NCBI RefSeq assembly: GCF_015999335.1
Contig: NZ_JAEACP010000001.1
Span: 347,275 to 411,274 of the forward strand
From: Tabrizicola soli
Lineage (GTDB): Bacteria; Pseudomonadota; Alphaproteobacteria; Rhodobacterales; Rhodobacteraceae
Length of the DNA: 64,000 bases
Reading direction: 5' to 3'
The translations under genes were made by a program, and so were the position numbers. Shown here in pieces: positions 54,096-63,304 of the stretch; the first letter of the stretch is position 1; each line of letters begins with the position of its first letter. The notes below the pieces were generated by a model, which worked only from the letters and a program-made list of their open reading frames with translations, made no database searches and was not told the DNA's origin.

Positions 54096-55174
54096 CAGTT
54101 CGCTTCCTTCTTAAGCTCGCGCGGGGCCATGGGCAGCGACACGCGGAACAGGGTGCGGCCGGGGGTCGATTCGACGGTGATCCAGCCGCCGTGGTCGGTG
54201 ACGATCTTGGAGACGAGCGCCAGGCCGAGGCCGGTGCCGTTCTCGCGGCCCGAGACGAAGGGCTGGAAGATGTTGGCGGCGAGGTCGGGCGGAATGCCGG
54301 GGCCGTCGTCGATGATCTCGACGGTCAGGGGCAGCGCGGCAAGGGCGCCGTCCTTGCCCCGGATGCGCAGCGAATGGTCGTAGAAGCTGCGCAGACGGAT
54401 GGTGCCGCCCGCCTTGCAGGCCTCGGCCGCGTTGCGGATCAGGTTGAGGAAGACCTGCTGCAGCTGGTCGGCATCGGCGAAGGTGGGCGGAAGCGAGGGG
54501 TCGTAATCCTGGGTTATGGTCATGTGCGCGGCGAAGCCCACCAGCGCCGATCGGCGTGCCCGGTCCAGCGCGTCGTGCAGGTTCACCGGCCTGCACTCGG
54601 GCGGGCGGAGGTTGCCGAACTGCTCCACCTGTTCGAGAAGCTTCACGATGCGGCGGGTTTCCTCGACGATGAGGTCGGCAAGCTCGCGGTCCTCGGGCGC
54701 AAGATTCATCGACAGAAGCTGCGCCGCACCCGAGATGCCGGCGAGCGGGTTCTTGATCTCATGCGCCAGCATCTCGGCCATGCCGATGGCCGAGCGGGCC
54801 GCGGTCCGGGCCCCGCGCGAACGGCCCAGACGGTCGGCAAGCTCGCGCGGGGAGAGGATCATGAGGATGGCGCCGGGATCGTCCTGCAGCGGCGCGAGGT
54901 GGATGGTGCATTGCACCGGGGGCCTTTCGCCCGTGGTGACGTCCACGTCGTTGATGTTCAGGGCCGCGTGGTTGGCGCGGACGCGGGCCAGCGCCTCCTC
55001 CACCGGCGCGTCGATGGCGAGGCGGTCGAAGACGGGCTGGTCCGCCAGCGCGCGGGCCGAGGCATTGAGGAAGATCTCGGCGGCCGGGTTTGCCTGCCGG
55101 ATGCGGGACCGTGCGTCGATCAGAAGCGTGGGCAGCGGCAGCGAGGCCCAGATCGGCGGCGGCTCGGCGCTCAT
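54095..55174 (-). CDS. ntrB: Nitrogen sensor kinase NtrB
   Basis: This 359-residue cytoplasmic kinase has an N-terminal PAS-like domain (about 10-115), the H-box [19 protein letters not shown] near residue 136 and a HATPase domain with [18 protein letters not shown] and [12 protein letters not shown]. It phosphorylates NtrC under control of PII proteins. Its start overlaps the dusB stop by four bases (ATGA), so the two are coupled. The open frame extends far upstream through dusB in another frame, but homology begins at this ATG. Confidence 0.93.
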   Translation of the reverse strand: MSAEPPPIWASLPLPTLLIDARSRIRQANPAAEIFLNASARALADQPVFDRLAIDAPVEEALARVRANHAALNINDVDVTTGERPPVQCTIHLAPLQDDPGAILMILSPRELADRLGRSRGARTAARSAIGMAEMLAHEIKNPLAGISGAAQLLSMNLAPEDRELADLIVEETRRIVKLLEQVEQFGNLRPPECRPVNLHDALDRARRSALVGFAAHMTITQDYDPSLPPTFADADQLQQVFLNLIRNAAEACKAGGTIRLRSFYDHSLRIRGKDGALAALPLTVEIIDDGPGIPPDLAANIFQPFVSGRENGTGLGLALVSKIVTDHGGWITVESTPGRTLFRVSLPMAPRELKKEAN

Positions 55175-56145
55175 GCCGCCAGTTCCAGCTCGGCGAAGGC
55201 CTGTTCGATCAGCTGGATCACCTCGGCCGGGTCGGTGGAGGTCAGGATCGGCTCGCGCGCATGGGGCAGCCCGGCCGCCTCGAGATACCAGCCGAGGTGC
55301 TTGCGCGCCATGCGCAGGCCAAGCTCGCGACCGTAGAAGGTGAGCATGTCGTCGTAATGGTCCAGGATCATCCGGCCGCGCGCGCCGCCGTCGGGGATCT
55401 TCGGCGCCGGGGTGCCGTAGATCTCGTGCGCCACCTGCGCGAGCTTCCACGGCGCGCCCTGCGCCCCGCGGCCGATCATCACGCCATCGGCGCCGGAAAG
55501 GCGCAGCGCCTCGCGTGCGGTGGCGGTGTCGGTGATGTCGCCGTTGGCGATGACGGGGATGCGGACGGCCTCTTTCACCGCGCGGATCGCGGCCCAGTCG
55601 GCATTGCCCTTGTAGAACTGGCAGCGGGTGCGGCCGTGGATGGTGATCATCCGCACGCCCGCCTCTTCCGCCCGGCGGGCAAGCACGGGCGCGTTGTGCA
55701 GCCTGTCGTCCCAGCCGAGCCGGGTCTTCAGCGTGACCGGCACCCTGACCGCCTTCACCACCGCCTCGATCAGCGTCATCGCAAGGTCGAGGTCGCGCAG
55801 GAGCGCCGAGCCGCAGAGGCCGGTCGTCACCCGCTTGGACGGACAACCCATGTTGATGTCGATGATCCGCGCGCCCTGCCCTTCGACGAACTTCGCGCCC
55901 TCGGCCATCCAGTGCGGATCGCGGCCGGCCAGTTGCACGCTGGTCGCCTGTTCGCCCAGGCCAAGCTCGGCCCGGGCGCGGGCCTCGGGCTGGGCGCGGA
56001 CGACCTCGGCGCTCGCCACCATCTCGGAGACCACCAGGCCTGCGCCGAAGCGGGCGACGAGGCGGCGGAACGGCAGGTCGGTGATTCCGGCCAGGGGGGC
56101 CAGGACGACCGGCGGGGTCAGCGAAAGCGGGCCGAGAGGCAGCAA
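55171..56145 (-). CDS. dusB: tRNA-dihydrouridine synthase DusB (NifR3)
   Basis: This 324-residue flavoenzyme reduces uridine in tRNA to dihydrouridine. It shows the TIM-barrel start VVLAPLAGITDLPFRRL, the DINMGCPSKRV segment, the catalytic cysteine in TTGLCGSALLRD, and TIHGRTR and NGDITD phosphate- and FMN-binding turns. In Rhodobacter it was first described as nifR3 and heads the ntr operon. It is divergent from ispDF over 181 bases. Confidence 0.94.
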   Translation of the reverse strand: MLPLGPLSLTPPVVLAPLAGITDLPFRRLVARFGAGLVVSEMVASAEVVRAQPEARARAELGLGEQATSVQLAGRDPHWMAEGAKFVEGQGARIIDINMGCPSKRVTTGLCGSALLRDLDLAMTLIEAVVKAVRVPVTLKTRLGWDDRLHNAPVLARRAEEAGVRMITIHGRTRCQFYKGNADWAAIRAVKEAVRIPVIANGDITDTATAREALRLSGADGVMIGRGAQGAPWKLAQVAHEIYGTPAPKIPDGGARGRMILDHYDDMLTFYGRELGLRMARKHLGWYLEAAGLPHAREPILTSTDPAEVIQLIEQAFAELELAA

Positions 56146-56326
56146 GGGCGGATCCTTCGTGCGGATGGAACAGTGCTACGCCCGGCCGGGGGGGCAACCA
56201 AGGCGGCGGCGGGGCATTATGACCGAAAAACATGCGATGCACAAATTTTGGGCAGAAACGGGCGGCAAGCGCCAGATTGTCTTGCAGGTCCGGCTGGATT
56301 AGGCAGGGGCCAAAGGAAGGGCCCGC

Positions 56327-57445
56327 ATGGATACTGCCGTCATCGTCGTCGCCGCCGGTCGCGGCAGCCGCATGGGCGGCGAGATGCCGAAGCAATGGCA
56401 GGTGCTTTCGGGCAAGCCGGTGCTGGCGCATACGCTGGCAGCCTTTGCCGGGCTGCGGGTGCTTCTGGTGATCCACCCCGAGGACCGGGCGCGGGCCGAA
56501 GCCTTCGGCGTCGAACTGGTCGAGGGGGGGGCGACGCGGGATGCCTCGGTCCTGGCGGGATTGCGGGCGCTGGAGGGCTCGGGCGTAGAGGCGGTGCTGA
56601 TCCATGACGGGGCGCGGCCGCTGGTCACGCGCGGACTGGTGGACCGGCTGGTCGCGGCCTTGGCGGTGCACCAGGGCGCGGCCCCGGCCCTGCCGGTCAG
56701 CGATGCGCTCTGGCGCGGCGCGGGCGGGCTGGTGGCGGGCACGGTGGACCGGGCCGGCATCTACCGGGCGCAGACGCCGCAGGCCTTCCGCTTCGCGCCG
56801 ATCCTCGCGGCGCATCGGGCGCATCCCGGCGGGGCGGCGGATGACGTGGAGGTCGCCCGCGCCGCGGGGCTTGACGTCGCCATCGTCGAGGGCGAGGAGA
56901 GCAATCTGAAGCTGACCTGGCCCGGCGACTTTGCCCGGGCCGAGGCGATCCTGAAGGGGCGGACCATGGATGTGCGGTTGGGCAATGGCTATGACGTGCA
57001 CGCCTTCTGCGAGGGCGACCACGTCTGGCTGTGCGGGGTGAAAGTGCCGCATTCGCGCGGGCTTCTGGGCCATTCGGACGCCGATGTGGGCATGCATGCC
57101 CTGACCGATGCGATCTATGGCGCTCTGGCCGAGGGCGACATCGGGCGGCATTTCCCGCCCTCGGACCCGCAATGGAAGGGCGCGGCGAGCCATGTCTTCC
57201 TGGCGCATGCGATCGGGCTGGCGGCGGAGCGCGGCTACGCCTTGGGCAACTGCGACGTGACGCTGGTCTGCGAGCGCCCGAAGATCGGCCCGCATGCCGT
57301 TGAAATGCAGACGGAACTGGCGCGGATCATGGGGGCGGACGTGGGGCGCGTCTCGGTCAAGGCCACGACCTCGGAACGGCTGGGCTTCACCGGGCGCGAG
57401 GAAGGCATCGCCGCCATCGCCACCGCGACGCTGGTGAAGACATGA
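56327..57445 (+). CDS. ispDF: Bifunctional IspD/IspF isoprenoid enzyme
   Basis: This 372-residue protein fuses the MEP-pathway cytidylyltransferase IspD (about 1-215, [20 protein letters not shown] and HDGARPLV) to the cyclodiphosphate synthase IspF (about 217-372, [11 protein letters not shown] with the metal Asp and His, [18 protein letters not shown], and [17 protein letters not shown]). Such fusions are typical of alphaproteobacteria. It makes isoprenoid precursors. The pgpA start overlaps its stop by four bases. Confidence 0.95.
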   Translation: MDTAVIVVAAGRGSRMGGEMPKQWQVLSGKPVLAHTLAAFAGLRVLLVIHPEDRARAEAFGVELVEGGATRDASVLAGLRALEGSGVEAVLIHDGARPLVTRGLVDRLVAALAVHQGAAPALPVSDALWRGAGGLVAGTVDRAGIYRAQTPQAFRFAPILAAHRAHPGGAADDVEVARAAGLDVAIVEGEESNLKLTWPGDFARAEAILKGRTMDVRLGNGYDVHAFCEGDHVWLCGVKVPHSRGLLGHSDADVGMHALTDAIYGALAEGDIGRHFPPSDPQWKGAASHVFLAHAIGLAAERGYALGNCDVTLVCERPKIGPHAVEMQTELARIMGADVGRVSVKATTSERLGFTGREEGIAAIATATLVKT

Positions 57446-57948
57446 GCCGGCTCGTCGCCACCTTCTTCGGCGCGGGATTCCTGCGGCCCGCAAGCGGCAC
57501 CTGGGCCTCTGCGGTCGCGGTGGCGCTGGCGGTCGCGGCCTATCAGGCGGGCTGGGCGCTGGCGGTTCCGGCGGGCGCCGTGCTGGCGGTGGTCGCGGGC
57601 TTCCTGGCCGTGCCGCCCTATCTGCGCGCGACCGGCGGCGAGGATCCGTCCGAGGTGGTGATCGACGAGGTGGCGGGACAGCTTCTGGCGCTGTCCTTCA
57701 CGGTGATCCCGCTCTGGCGGCATGGGGTGGCCGATCTGGCGCTGGGGGCCTGGCCGGGCTGGCTGGCGCCCTTCCTCCTGTTCCGGCTGTTCGACATCTG
57801 GAAGCCCTGGCTTGTCGGCCGGGCGGACCGGATGGGGGGGACGGTCGGGGTGATGCTGGACGACCTCTGGGCCGGGCTTTTCGCCGGGCTCTGCGCGGTC
57901 GGGCTGGCCGGGCTCTGGCACGGGCTGGTGCAGCCGTGGCTGGGGTGA
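57442..57948 (+). CDS. pgpA: Phosphatidylglycerophosphatase A
   Basis: This 168-residue integral membrane phosphatase has the PgpA motifs RPASGTWAS near residue 15, [10 protein letters not shown] near residue 74 and [15 protein letters not shown]...[10 protein letters not shown] near residue 117. It dephosphorylates phosphatidylglycerol phosphate. It is coupled to ispDF (ATGA overlap) and to cinA (GTGA overlap), a three-gene operon. Confidence 0.92.
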   Translation: MSRLVATFFGAGFLRPASGTWASAVAVALAVAAYQAGWALAVPAGAVLAVVAGFLAVPPYLRATGGEDPSEVVIDEVAGQLLALSFTVIPLWRHGVADLALGAWPGWLAPFLLFRLFDIWKPWLVGRADRMGGTVGVMLDDLWAGLFAGLCAVGLAGLWHGLVQPWLG

Positions 57949-58412
57949 GCGTTCCCGAGCTGCTGGCGCGCGCGCGCGACCGCGGCCTGACCGTCGCCAC
58001 GGCGGAAAGCTGCACCGGCGGGATGGTCGCGGCGGCGCTGACCGATGTGGCCGGGTCCTCGGCGGTGTTCGAGCGCGGCTTCATCACCTATTCCAACGCG
58101 GCCAAGCTGGAGCTGCTGGGGGTCGCCCCGGACACGCTCGCCGCCCATGGCGCGGTCTCCGAGCCGGTGGCGCGCGAGATGGCCGAGGGCGCGCTGGCCC
58201 GGTCGGCGGCCGATATCGCGGTGTCGATCACCGGGATCGCCGGGCCGGGCGGGTCGGAGTTCAAGCCCGAGGGCCGGGTCTGCTTCGGCCTCGCGCGGAA
58301 GGGCGGCGGGACGCGGGTCGAGACGGTGGAGTTCGGCGCGCTTGGCCGGGCCGGGGTGCGCCGCGCGGCGACGCAGCATGCACTGGGGCTTCTGGCCGCG
58401 GCGGTGGGATAG
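57945..58412 (+). CDS. CinA C-terminal-domain amidase (PncC-like)
   Basis: This 155-residue protein is the stand-alone CinA C-terminal domain, an NMN deamidase (PncC). It shows [39 protein letters not shown], where the Ser/Cys/Gly cluster forms the active site, and [19 protein letters not shown]. It salvages NMN to nicotinate mononucleotide. The start is a GTG overlapping the pgpA stop (GTGA); a second GTG nine bases upstream is possible. It ends just before a tandem palindrome. Confidence 0.85.
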   Translation: MSVPELLARARDRGLTVATAESCTGGMVAAALTDVAGSSAVFERGFITYSNAAKLELLGVAPDTLAAHGAVSEPVAREMAEGALARSAADIAVSITGIAGPGGSEFKPEGRVCFGLARKGGGTRVETVEFGALGRAGVRRAATQHALGLLAAAVG

Positions 58413-58417
58413 GGCGC

Positions 58418-58461
58418 CAAATCCTTTCGAAAGGATTTGCAAATTCCTTCGAAGGAATTTG
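58418..58461. terminator. Back-to-back perfect palindromes, probable bidirectional terminator
   Basis: Two 22-base perfect palindromes abut without a gap: 58418-58439 with half-site CAAATCCTTTC, and 58440-58461 with half-site CAAATTCCTTC. Both are centred on TTCGAA. They differ by paired changes that keep each palindrome perfect. They sit between convergent genes (cinA and the esterase remnant), where a hairpin would serve both strands; T-rich ends are only partial. Confidence 0.65.
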
Positions 58462-58474
58462 GCCCGAGAGACGG

Positions 58475-58816
58475 TCAGGGATGCAGCAGGAAGAAGCGCA
58501 GGATCTCGGCATTGGCGTCGATCTCCTGGGTCTTGCCTTCTGCCAGCCGTGCCTTGCGGCCTCCGGGCCAGTGATGCGCGCCGCCCTCGATCGTGAAGGC
58601 CACCGCATAGCCCGCGCGGGTTGCGGCGCGGGCAAGGCCCGAGGCCGCGGCGAACTGGTCGGGGTTCCCGTCGCCGCCGTGCAGCGCCAGGATCAGGGGC
58701 GCGCCTTTCGGCTGCGCCGGCAGTTCGATCCGGTAATACCGTTCGCCCAGCCGGACGGTATCGGCAAGGGCCGGGAGGGCAAGCAGCAGGGCGATCAGCA
58801 GGACAAGCTTGCGCAT
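58475..58816 (-). pseudogene. Internally deleted LpqC-type esterase/depolymerase
   Basis: This 113-residue secreted protein has a signal peptide and an N-terminal segment of the LpqC/poly(3-hydroxybutyrate) depolymerase family (LILALHGGDGNPDQFAAASGLARAATRAGYAVAF) that joins directly, at residue 74-75, to the family's C-terminal TIEGGAHHWPGG, where the catalytic histidine lies. The whole central region with the GxSxG nucleophile and the aspartate is missing, while the frame is kept. The product cannot be a normal hydrolase. The family is normally about 300 residues. It is convergent with cinA. Confidence 0.65.
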
Positions 58817-58873
58817 CGGGGGCCTCGGGGTCGCGACCTGGGTTTCACGCCGGGGTGAGGGCATTCCGTCGCG

Positions 58874-59329
58874 TCAGGGCGCTGCAGGCCCGTAAAGCTC
58901 GGCCGCGCGGCGCTCGAAGGCGCGGACGATGCGCAGCATCGCCTCGTTGAACACCACGCCGATGATGCCTTGCAGGATCGCGTTGCGGAATTCGAAATCG
59001 ACGTGGAAGTCGACCTCGCAGCCGCCGGGAATGTCGCGGAAGGCCCAGGTGGATTTCAGGTGGCGGAAGGGACCGTCGAGATATTCGGTGTCGATCCGCA
59101 GCTGATCCGGCCAGAGCGTCACCCGGCTGCCGAAGCGTTCGCGGAACACCTTGAAGCTGATCACCAGGTCGGCCTCCATCACCTCGCCGCCCGGAACGGG
59201 GCGGCGCGAGCGGATGCGGGCGGCCGAGTTCCAGGGCAGGAATTTCGGATAGGAGGCCACATCGGCCACCAGATCGTACATCTGGCGGGCGGTATAGGGC
59301 AGGCGCTTGGTCTCGGAATGGCTGGGCAT
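58874..59329 (-). CDS. Coq10/RatA-type START-domain protein
   Basis: This approximately 151-residue protein belongs to the polyketide cyclase/START-like family with Coq10 and RatA: SETKRLPYTARQMYDLVADVASYPKFLPW at the start and a long C-terminal helix (AMLRIVRAFERRAAELYG). In mitochondria and alphaproteobacteria Coq10 binds ubiquinone; RatA of E. coli was proposed as a toxin, but that role is disputed. The start at MPSHSETK is chosen by the family's usual N-terminus; an ATG eight codons upstream is possible. Confidence 0.83.
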   Translation of the reverse strand: MPSHSETKRLPYTARQMYDLVADVASYPKFLPWNSAARIRSRRPVPGGEVMEADLVISFKVFRERFGSRVTLWPDQLRIDTEYLDGPFRHLKSTWAFRDIPGGCEVDFHVDFEFRNAILQGIIGVVFNEAMLRIVRAFERRAAELYGPAAP

Positions 59330-59525
59330 CGGCACGGGGCTGTTTTCCCCCATGTCGCGCGTCGGGGCGCGGGGGTCAAGCGCCTGCGCCCAACCATCGC
59401 CGCCGTCTTGCCCGGCAGTCCGCTTCGGGCCCGGCGGCGGGGGATCCGCACGCGCGACGCAGCTTCCCCTCGAAACGGCCGGAGAATACCGCTAGGAAGA
59501 CCTCGCTCATGCAGGGAATCCGTCC

Positions 59526-60068
59526 ATGTCCCACCCGCCCTATGTCATCGACCAGCTGATCAGCGCCAAGGCCATCGCCGCGCGGGTCGAGGCGCTTGCG
59601 CGCGAGATCACGGCGCATTTCCACGGCACCGACAAGCTGGTGATCGTGGGGCTTCTGCGCGGGTCCTTCGTCTTCATCGCCGACCTCGTGCGCGAGATCG
59701 AACTGCCGGTCGAGGTCGATTTCCTGGAGGCCTCCAGCTACGGCGACGCGATGCATTCCAGCCGCGAGGTGCGGATCCTGAAGGACCTGCGCGGCGAGAT
59801 CGCCGGGCGCGACGTGCTTCTGGTCGAGGATATCGTCGATACCGGATTCACGCTGCATCACGTGATCCACCTTCTGCAGGCGCGCCAGCCGCGGCGGCTG
59901 AAGGTCTGCGCGCTTCTGGACAAGCCCTCGCGCCGGGAGGTGCCGGTCAAGGCAGACTGGACCGGCTTCGAGATTCCCGACGAATTCGTGGTGGGCTATG
60001 GCATCGACTACGGGCAGAGGAACCGCAACCTGCCCTATATCGGCAAGGTCCGCTTCCTGGAGAGCTGA
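59526..60068 (+). CDS. hpt: Hypoxanthine phosphoribosyltransferase
   Basis: This 180-residue purine salvage enzyme has the PRPP-binding motif [14 protein letters not shown] near residue 99, [16 protein letters not shown] near residue 44 and the C-terminal [26 protein letters not shown]. It converts hypoxanthine (and probably guanine) to the nucleotide. Three bases downstream starts a small membrane protein, and then a cytochrome c gene. Confidence 0.93.
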   Translation: MSHPPYVIDQLISAKAIAARVEALAREITAHFHGTDKLVIVGLLRGSFVFIADLVREIELPVEVDFLEASSYGDAMHSSREVRILKDLRGEIAGRDVLLVEDIVDTGFTLHHVIHLLQARQPRRLKVCALLDKPSRREVPVKADWTGFEIPDEFVVGYGIDYGQRNRNLPYIGKVRFLES

Positions 60069-60071
60069 GCC

Positions 60072-60236
60072 GTGCTGGCCTGGCTCATGCGCGCGAAACG
60101 CTGGGCGCGGCACCCGCCCTCGGCCCGGCGGGTGGCGCTGGTCCTGGGCGTGGTCGCGGCCTGTCTGGCGGTGGCGGGGGCGGAATGGCTGTTCGGCTGG
60201 CCGGACTGGCTGCGGGTCGACCGCCTGAAACCGTGA
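60072..60236 (+). CDS. Small membrane protein between hpt and cytochrome c
   Basis: This 54-residue open frame starts with GTG three bases after the hpt stop (an in-frame ATG follows at 60087). It has a basic N-terminus (KRWARHPPSARR), one transmembrane helix (VALVLGVVAACLAVAGAEWLF) and a short polar tail. The HPPSARRV-helix-GWPDWL pattern matches a small protein found after hpt in Rhodobacterales, as far as I recall. The function is unknown. Confidence 0.6.
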   Translation: MLAWLMRAKRWARHPPSARRVALVLGVVAACLAVAGAEWLFGWPDWLRVDRLKP

Positions 60237-60296
60237 TTGGACAGTCCGGTCCACTTGGCTAGGCTGGCGCGGATCAATGACGGACGGAGGGACGGA

Positions 60297-61184
60297 ATGC
60301 GGGTTCTGCGCTGGCTGGTGCTTGTGGCGGTGGTGGCGGCCGGGATCCTGTGGCTGCTGGCGCGGCCCGATCCCCTGTCGGCGGGCGATGTCGCGGGGCT
60401 GGCAGGCGATGCCGGCCGGGGCGAGGCGGTGTTCCTGGCCACGGGCTGCGCCTCGTGCCACATGGCGCCGGGGGCCACGGGCGAGGCTCAGCTGGTGCTT
60501 GCGGGCGGACAGCGCTTCGCCTCGGATTTCGGGACCTTCGTCGCGCCCAACATCAGCCAGGACCCCGAGGCCGGGATCGGCGGCTGGAGCCTTCTTGACC
60601 TGGCCAATGCCCTGCAGCGCGGCGTCAGCCCCGAGGGCGCGCACTATTATCCCGCCCTGCCCTATGCCTCCTATGCGAAGATGAAGCTGCAGGATGTGGC
60701 GGATCTTTACGCCTATCTGCGGACCCTGCCCGCCGACCCCGCGCCAAGCCAGCCGCATGAACTGGTCTTTCCCTTTTCGCGGCGCGAGGCGGTGGGGCTG
60801 TGGAAGCTTCTGTACCTGTCGGATGGCTGGTCGCTGGAGGGGAACCTGACGCCCACCGCGGACCGTGGCCGCTATCTGGCCGAGGCGATGGCGCATTGCG
60901 GCGAGTGCCACACGCCCCGCACGGCGCTGGGGGGGCTGGACACCGCGCGCTGGCTGGGCGGGGCGCCGAACCCCTCGGGCGAGGGGCGGATCCCGAACAT
61001 CACGCCGGGCAAGCTGGGCTGGACGGCGGCGGATATCACGCAATACCTGACCACGGGTTTCACGCCGGACTATGACAGCGTCGGCGGCCATATGGCGCAT
61101 GTGGTCGAGAACATGGCGCGGCTGCCCGAGGGCGACCGGCTGGCGGTGGCGGAATATCTGCTGGCGGTGCCGACCGTGGAATGA
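60297..61184 (+). CDS. Diheme c-type cytochrome
   Basis: This 295-residue exported cytochrome has an N-terminal signal or anchor helix (about 5-22) and two haem-binding CxxCH motifs: CASCH near residue 52 and CGECH near residue 201, with distal Met candidates. The layout, two class I domains, is that of the cytochrome subunits of alcohol and sugar dehydrogenases. The partner dehydrogenase is not in the window. It would sit in the periplasm. Confidence 0.87.
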   Translation: MRVLRWLVLVAVVAAGILWLLARPDPLSAGDVAGLAGDAGRGEAVFLATGCASCHMAPGATGEAQLVLAGGQRFASDFGTFVAPNISQDPEAGIGGWSLLDLANALQRGVSPEGAHYYPALPYASYAKMKLQDVADLYAYLRTLPADPAPSQPHELVFPFSRREAVGLWKLLYLSDGWSLEGNLTPTADRGRYLAEAMAHCGECHTPRTALGGLDTARWLGGAPNPSGEGRIPNITPGKLGWTAADITQYLTTGFTPDYDSVGGHMAHVVENMARLPEGDRLAVAEYLLAVPTVE

Positions 61185-61251
61185 CGTGGCCCCGGCGCAA
61201 CAGCCGGGGTCGCCCTACCCCATATCGGGCCGCATCCCTTTTCCCCTGCAG

Positions 61252-61272
61252 GATATTGCGGTATGATATTGC
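61252..61272 (+). promoter_or_regulatory. Direct repeat upstream of the porin-like gene
   Basis: GATATTGC occurs twice, 13 bases apart, 25 bases before the porin-like start; the second copy is part of ATTGCAAT. The repeat spacing of 13 bases places both on similar faces of the helix. It may be an operator or part of the promoter; no regulator is known. Confidence 0.35.
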
Positions 61273-61296
61273 AATCGTAAGCAGACTGGACTTGCC

Positions 61297-62175
61297 ATGA
61301 CCCGCGTTCTTATTCCCGCCCTTTTCGCCCTCGCAGCACTTCCCGCGGCGGCGCAGGAGGCCGCGACCGGCCTGACCTTCGGCGGCGAGGTGAAGCTGGA
61401 ATATGTGGATGGCGGCCCGACGGGTTGGGCCCTTGACGGCGACCTGGGGATGTCCTGGCGCTCGGGCGGGCTGCTGGGCTTTGATGCCGCCGTGGACAGC
61501 ACCCATTTCGACGACGGCGAGGAACTGACCAATGGCTGGGCCGCGCTGGTCCTGTCGACCGGGATCGGCGAGATCGCCGTTGGCGCGCCCCGCCCGGTGC
61601 TGGAAACGATGCGGGTGATGCCGCGCTTTTCCTCCTCGCGCGTGCTGGACCTGCGAACCGGCCTCTTCACCGGATCGCTGGCCAGCCTTGCCAGCTTCGA
61701 GGACAACAGCATGACCCCGGGCGTGACCTGGCAGCAGACCACGGGCGACCTGACCTTCGGCGCGGGCTATCACCACCTGAACGACGCGAATTCCGACGTT
61801 GCCGAAGGCGTGATGCGCTTTGAGCGCGGCGCGACGACCTTCTTCATCACCGGCCAGTTCGCCACCTCCCCCGGCGAAGATCCGAGCGTCATGCAGATCG
61901 GCGCCTTCCATGATGCCGACCGCTTCGACCTGGGCGCGGCGCTGTCGCGGTACGATGTTTCGGGCACGCACAACGGCCTGCGGCTTTACGGCAGCTTCGA
62001 TGTGATGTCGGCCCTGACGCTGCGCGGCGACCTGCTGCTGCTCGAGGACACCTCCGACCTCTACTCCATCTCGGCGACCTACAGCATGGACAACGGTCTG
62101 TTCGTCGAAGGCGGCGGCAGCAAGCTGGAAGGCTCGGACGAGATCTACGATGTCGGCGTCGGCTTCAAGTTCTGA
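61297..62175 (+). CDS. Porin-like outer membrane beta-barrel protein
   Basis: This 292-residue protein has a signal peptide (cleavage near AAA-QE), a mature part rich in alternating residue patterns, and the terminal phenylalanine expected of beta-barrel proteins (VGVGFKF). Segments such as LTFGGEVKLEYVDGG and GLRLYGSFDVMSALTLRGDLLLLED resemble the general porin (Rhodobacter-type) family. No cysteine is present. It would act as a channel in the outer membrane. It is convergent with lipA across a terminator. Confidence 0.75.
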   Translation: MTRVLIPALFALAALPAAAQEAATGLTFGGEVKLEYVDGGPTGWALDGDLGMSWRSGGLLGFDAAVDSTHFDDGEELTNGWAALVLSTGIGEIAVGAPRPVLETMRVMPRFSSSRVLDLRTGLFTGSLASLASFEDNSMTPGVTWQQTTGDLTFGAGYHHLNDANSDVAEGVMRFERGATTFFITGQFATSPGEDPSVMQIGAFHDADRFDLGAALSRYDVSGTHNGLRLYGSFDVMSALTLRGDLLLLEDTSDLYSISATYSMDNGLFVEGGGSKLEGSDEIYDVGVGFKF

Positions 62176-62196
62176 GACCGGCGCAGGATTGAAAAA

Positions 62197-62217
62197 GGGC
62201 CGCCCACCGGGCGGCCC
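62197..62217. terminator. Bidirectional terminator between porin-like gene and lipA
   Basis: A 9-base stem GGGCCGCCC with GGGCGGCCC encloses the loop ACC. Five As precede it (Ts for the minus strand) and CTTGCTT follows on the plus strand. It lies in the 47-base gap between two convergent genes. Confidence 0.8.
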
Positions 62218-62222
62218 CTTGC

Positions 62223-63167
62223 TTACCCCCTGCCCGCCTGCCGCGCCGCGCGCATCCGGGCGAAATCGTCGCCGGCGTGGTAGCTGGAGCGCGTGAGCGG
62301 CGTCGCCGAGACCATCAGGAAGCCCTTGCCCCAGGCGGAGGTCTCATAGGCCTTGAACTCCTCGGGCGTCACGAAACGGGCGATGGCGTGGTGCTTGGGC
62401 GTCGGTTGCAGATACTGGCCGATGGTCAGGAAATCCACGTCCGCCGACCGCATGTCGTCCATCACCTGCAGGACGGCCTGCCGGTCCTCGCCGAGGCCGA
62501 CCATGATGCCGGATTTGGTGAACATCAGCGGGTCCAGTTCCTTGACCCGCTGCAACAGGCGCAGGCTGTGGAAATAGCGCGCGCCGGGGCGGACCTCGAG
62601 ATAGAGGCCGGGGACGGTTTCCAGGTTGTGGTTGAAGACGTCCGGCCGCGCCGCTACCACCTTTTCCAGCGCCGAAGGGGCGCATTTCAGGAAGTCGGGG
62701 GTCAGCACCTCGATCGTGGTGGCGGGCGAGCGGTGGCGGATCGCGCGGATGGTCTGGGCGAAATGCTCGGCCCCGCCATCATCCAGGTCGTCGCGGTCGA
62801 CGCTGGTCACCACGACATGCGCCAGCCCCAGTTCCGCGACGGCATGGGCGACGCGCCCCGGCTCGAAGGCGTCCAGCGCCTGAGGCTTGCCGGTGGCGAC
62901 GTTGCAGAAGGTGCAGCCGCGGGTACAGATCTCGCCCATGATCATCATGGTGGCGTGGCCCTGGCTCCAGCATTCGCCGACGTTGGGGCAGCCGGCTTCC
63001 TCGCAGACGGTGACAAGCTTCTTCTCGCGCAGGATGTCGCGGGTCTGCCTGTAGCCTTCGGAGGTCGGGGCCTTGACCCGGATCCAGGCGGGTTTCTTCG
63101 GCTGGGCGTTGTCGGCGCGGTGCGCCTTTTCGGGATGCCGCTCGCCGGGAAGCTTGAGGTCGCGCAT
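62223..63167 (-). CDS. lipA: Lipoyl synthase LipA
   Basis: This 314-residue radical SAM enzyme has both clusters: the auxiliary cluster cysteines in [15 protein letters not shown] near residue 54, and the radical [13 protein letters not shown] near residue 83. It inserts sulfur into octanoyl groups on lipoyl domains. The length is normal. It depends on the SUF system in the window for its clusters. Confidence 0.96.
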   Translation of the reverse strand: MRDLKLPGERHPEKAHRADNAQPKKPAWIRVKAPTSEGYRQTRDILREKKLVTVCEEAGCPNVGECWSQGHATMMIMGEICTRGCTFCNVATGKPQALDAFEPGRVAHAVAELGLAHVVVTSVDRDDLDDGGAEHFAQTIRAIRHRSPATTIEVLTPDFLKCAPSALEKVVAARPDVFNHNLETVPGLYLEVRPGARYFHSLRLLQRVKELDPLMFTKSGIMVGLGEDRQAVLQVMDDMRSADVDFLTIGQYLQPTPKHHAIARFVTPEEFKAYETSAWGKGFLMVSATPLTRSSYHAGDDFARMRAARQAGRG

Positions 63168-63304
63168 GGAGTTCCCCCTCTGGGCCTTGCGATCCAGATA
63201 ATCCTGTTCCGTTCCCTTGGCAACGCGTGGCCGGGGTCAATTTGACGCGGATCAAGGCTGGACGCTTGCCGCCGTGGCATCCGCGGGCCAGTTTCGGAGG
63301 GATG

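Noticed and set aside
54095..57493. Apparent giant protein joining NtrB to sequence upstream
   Set aside because: The extra N-terminal part is dusB and ispDF read in the wrong frame or strand. NtrB homology starts at 55174, where an ATGA overlap with the dusB stop provides the start.
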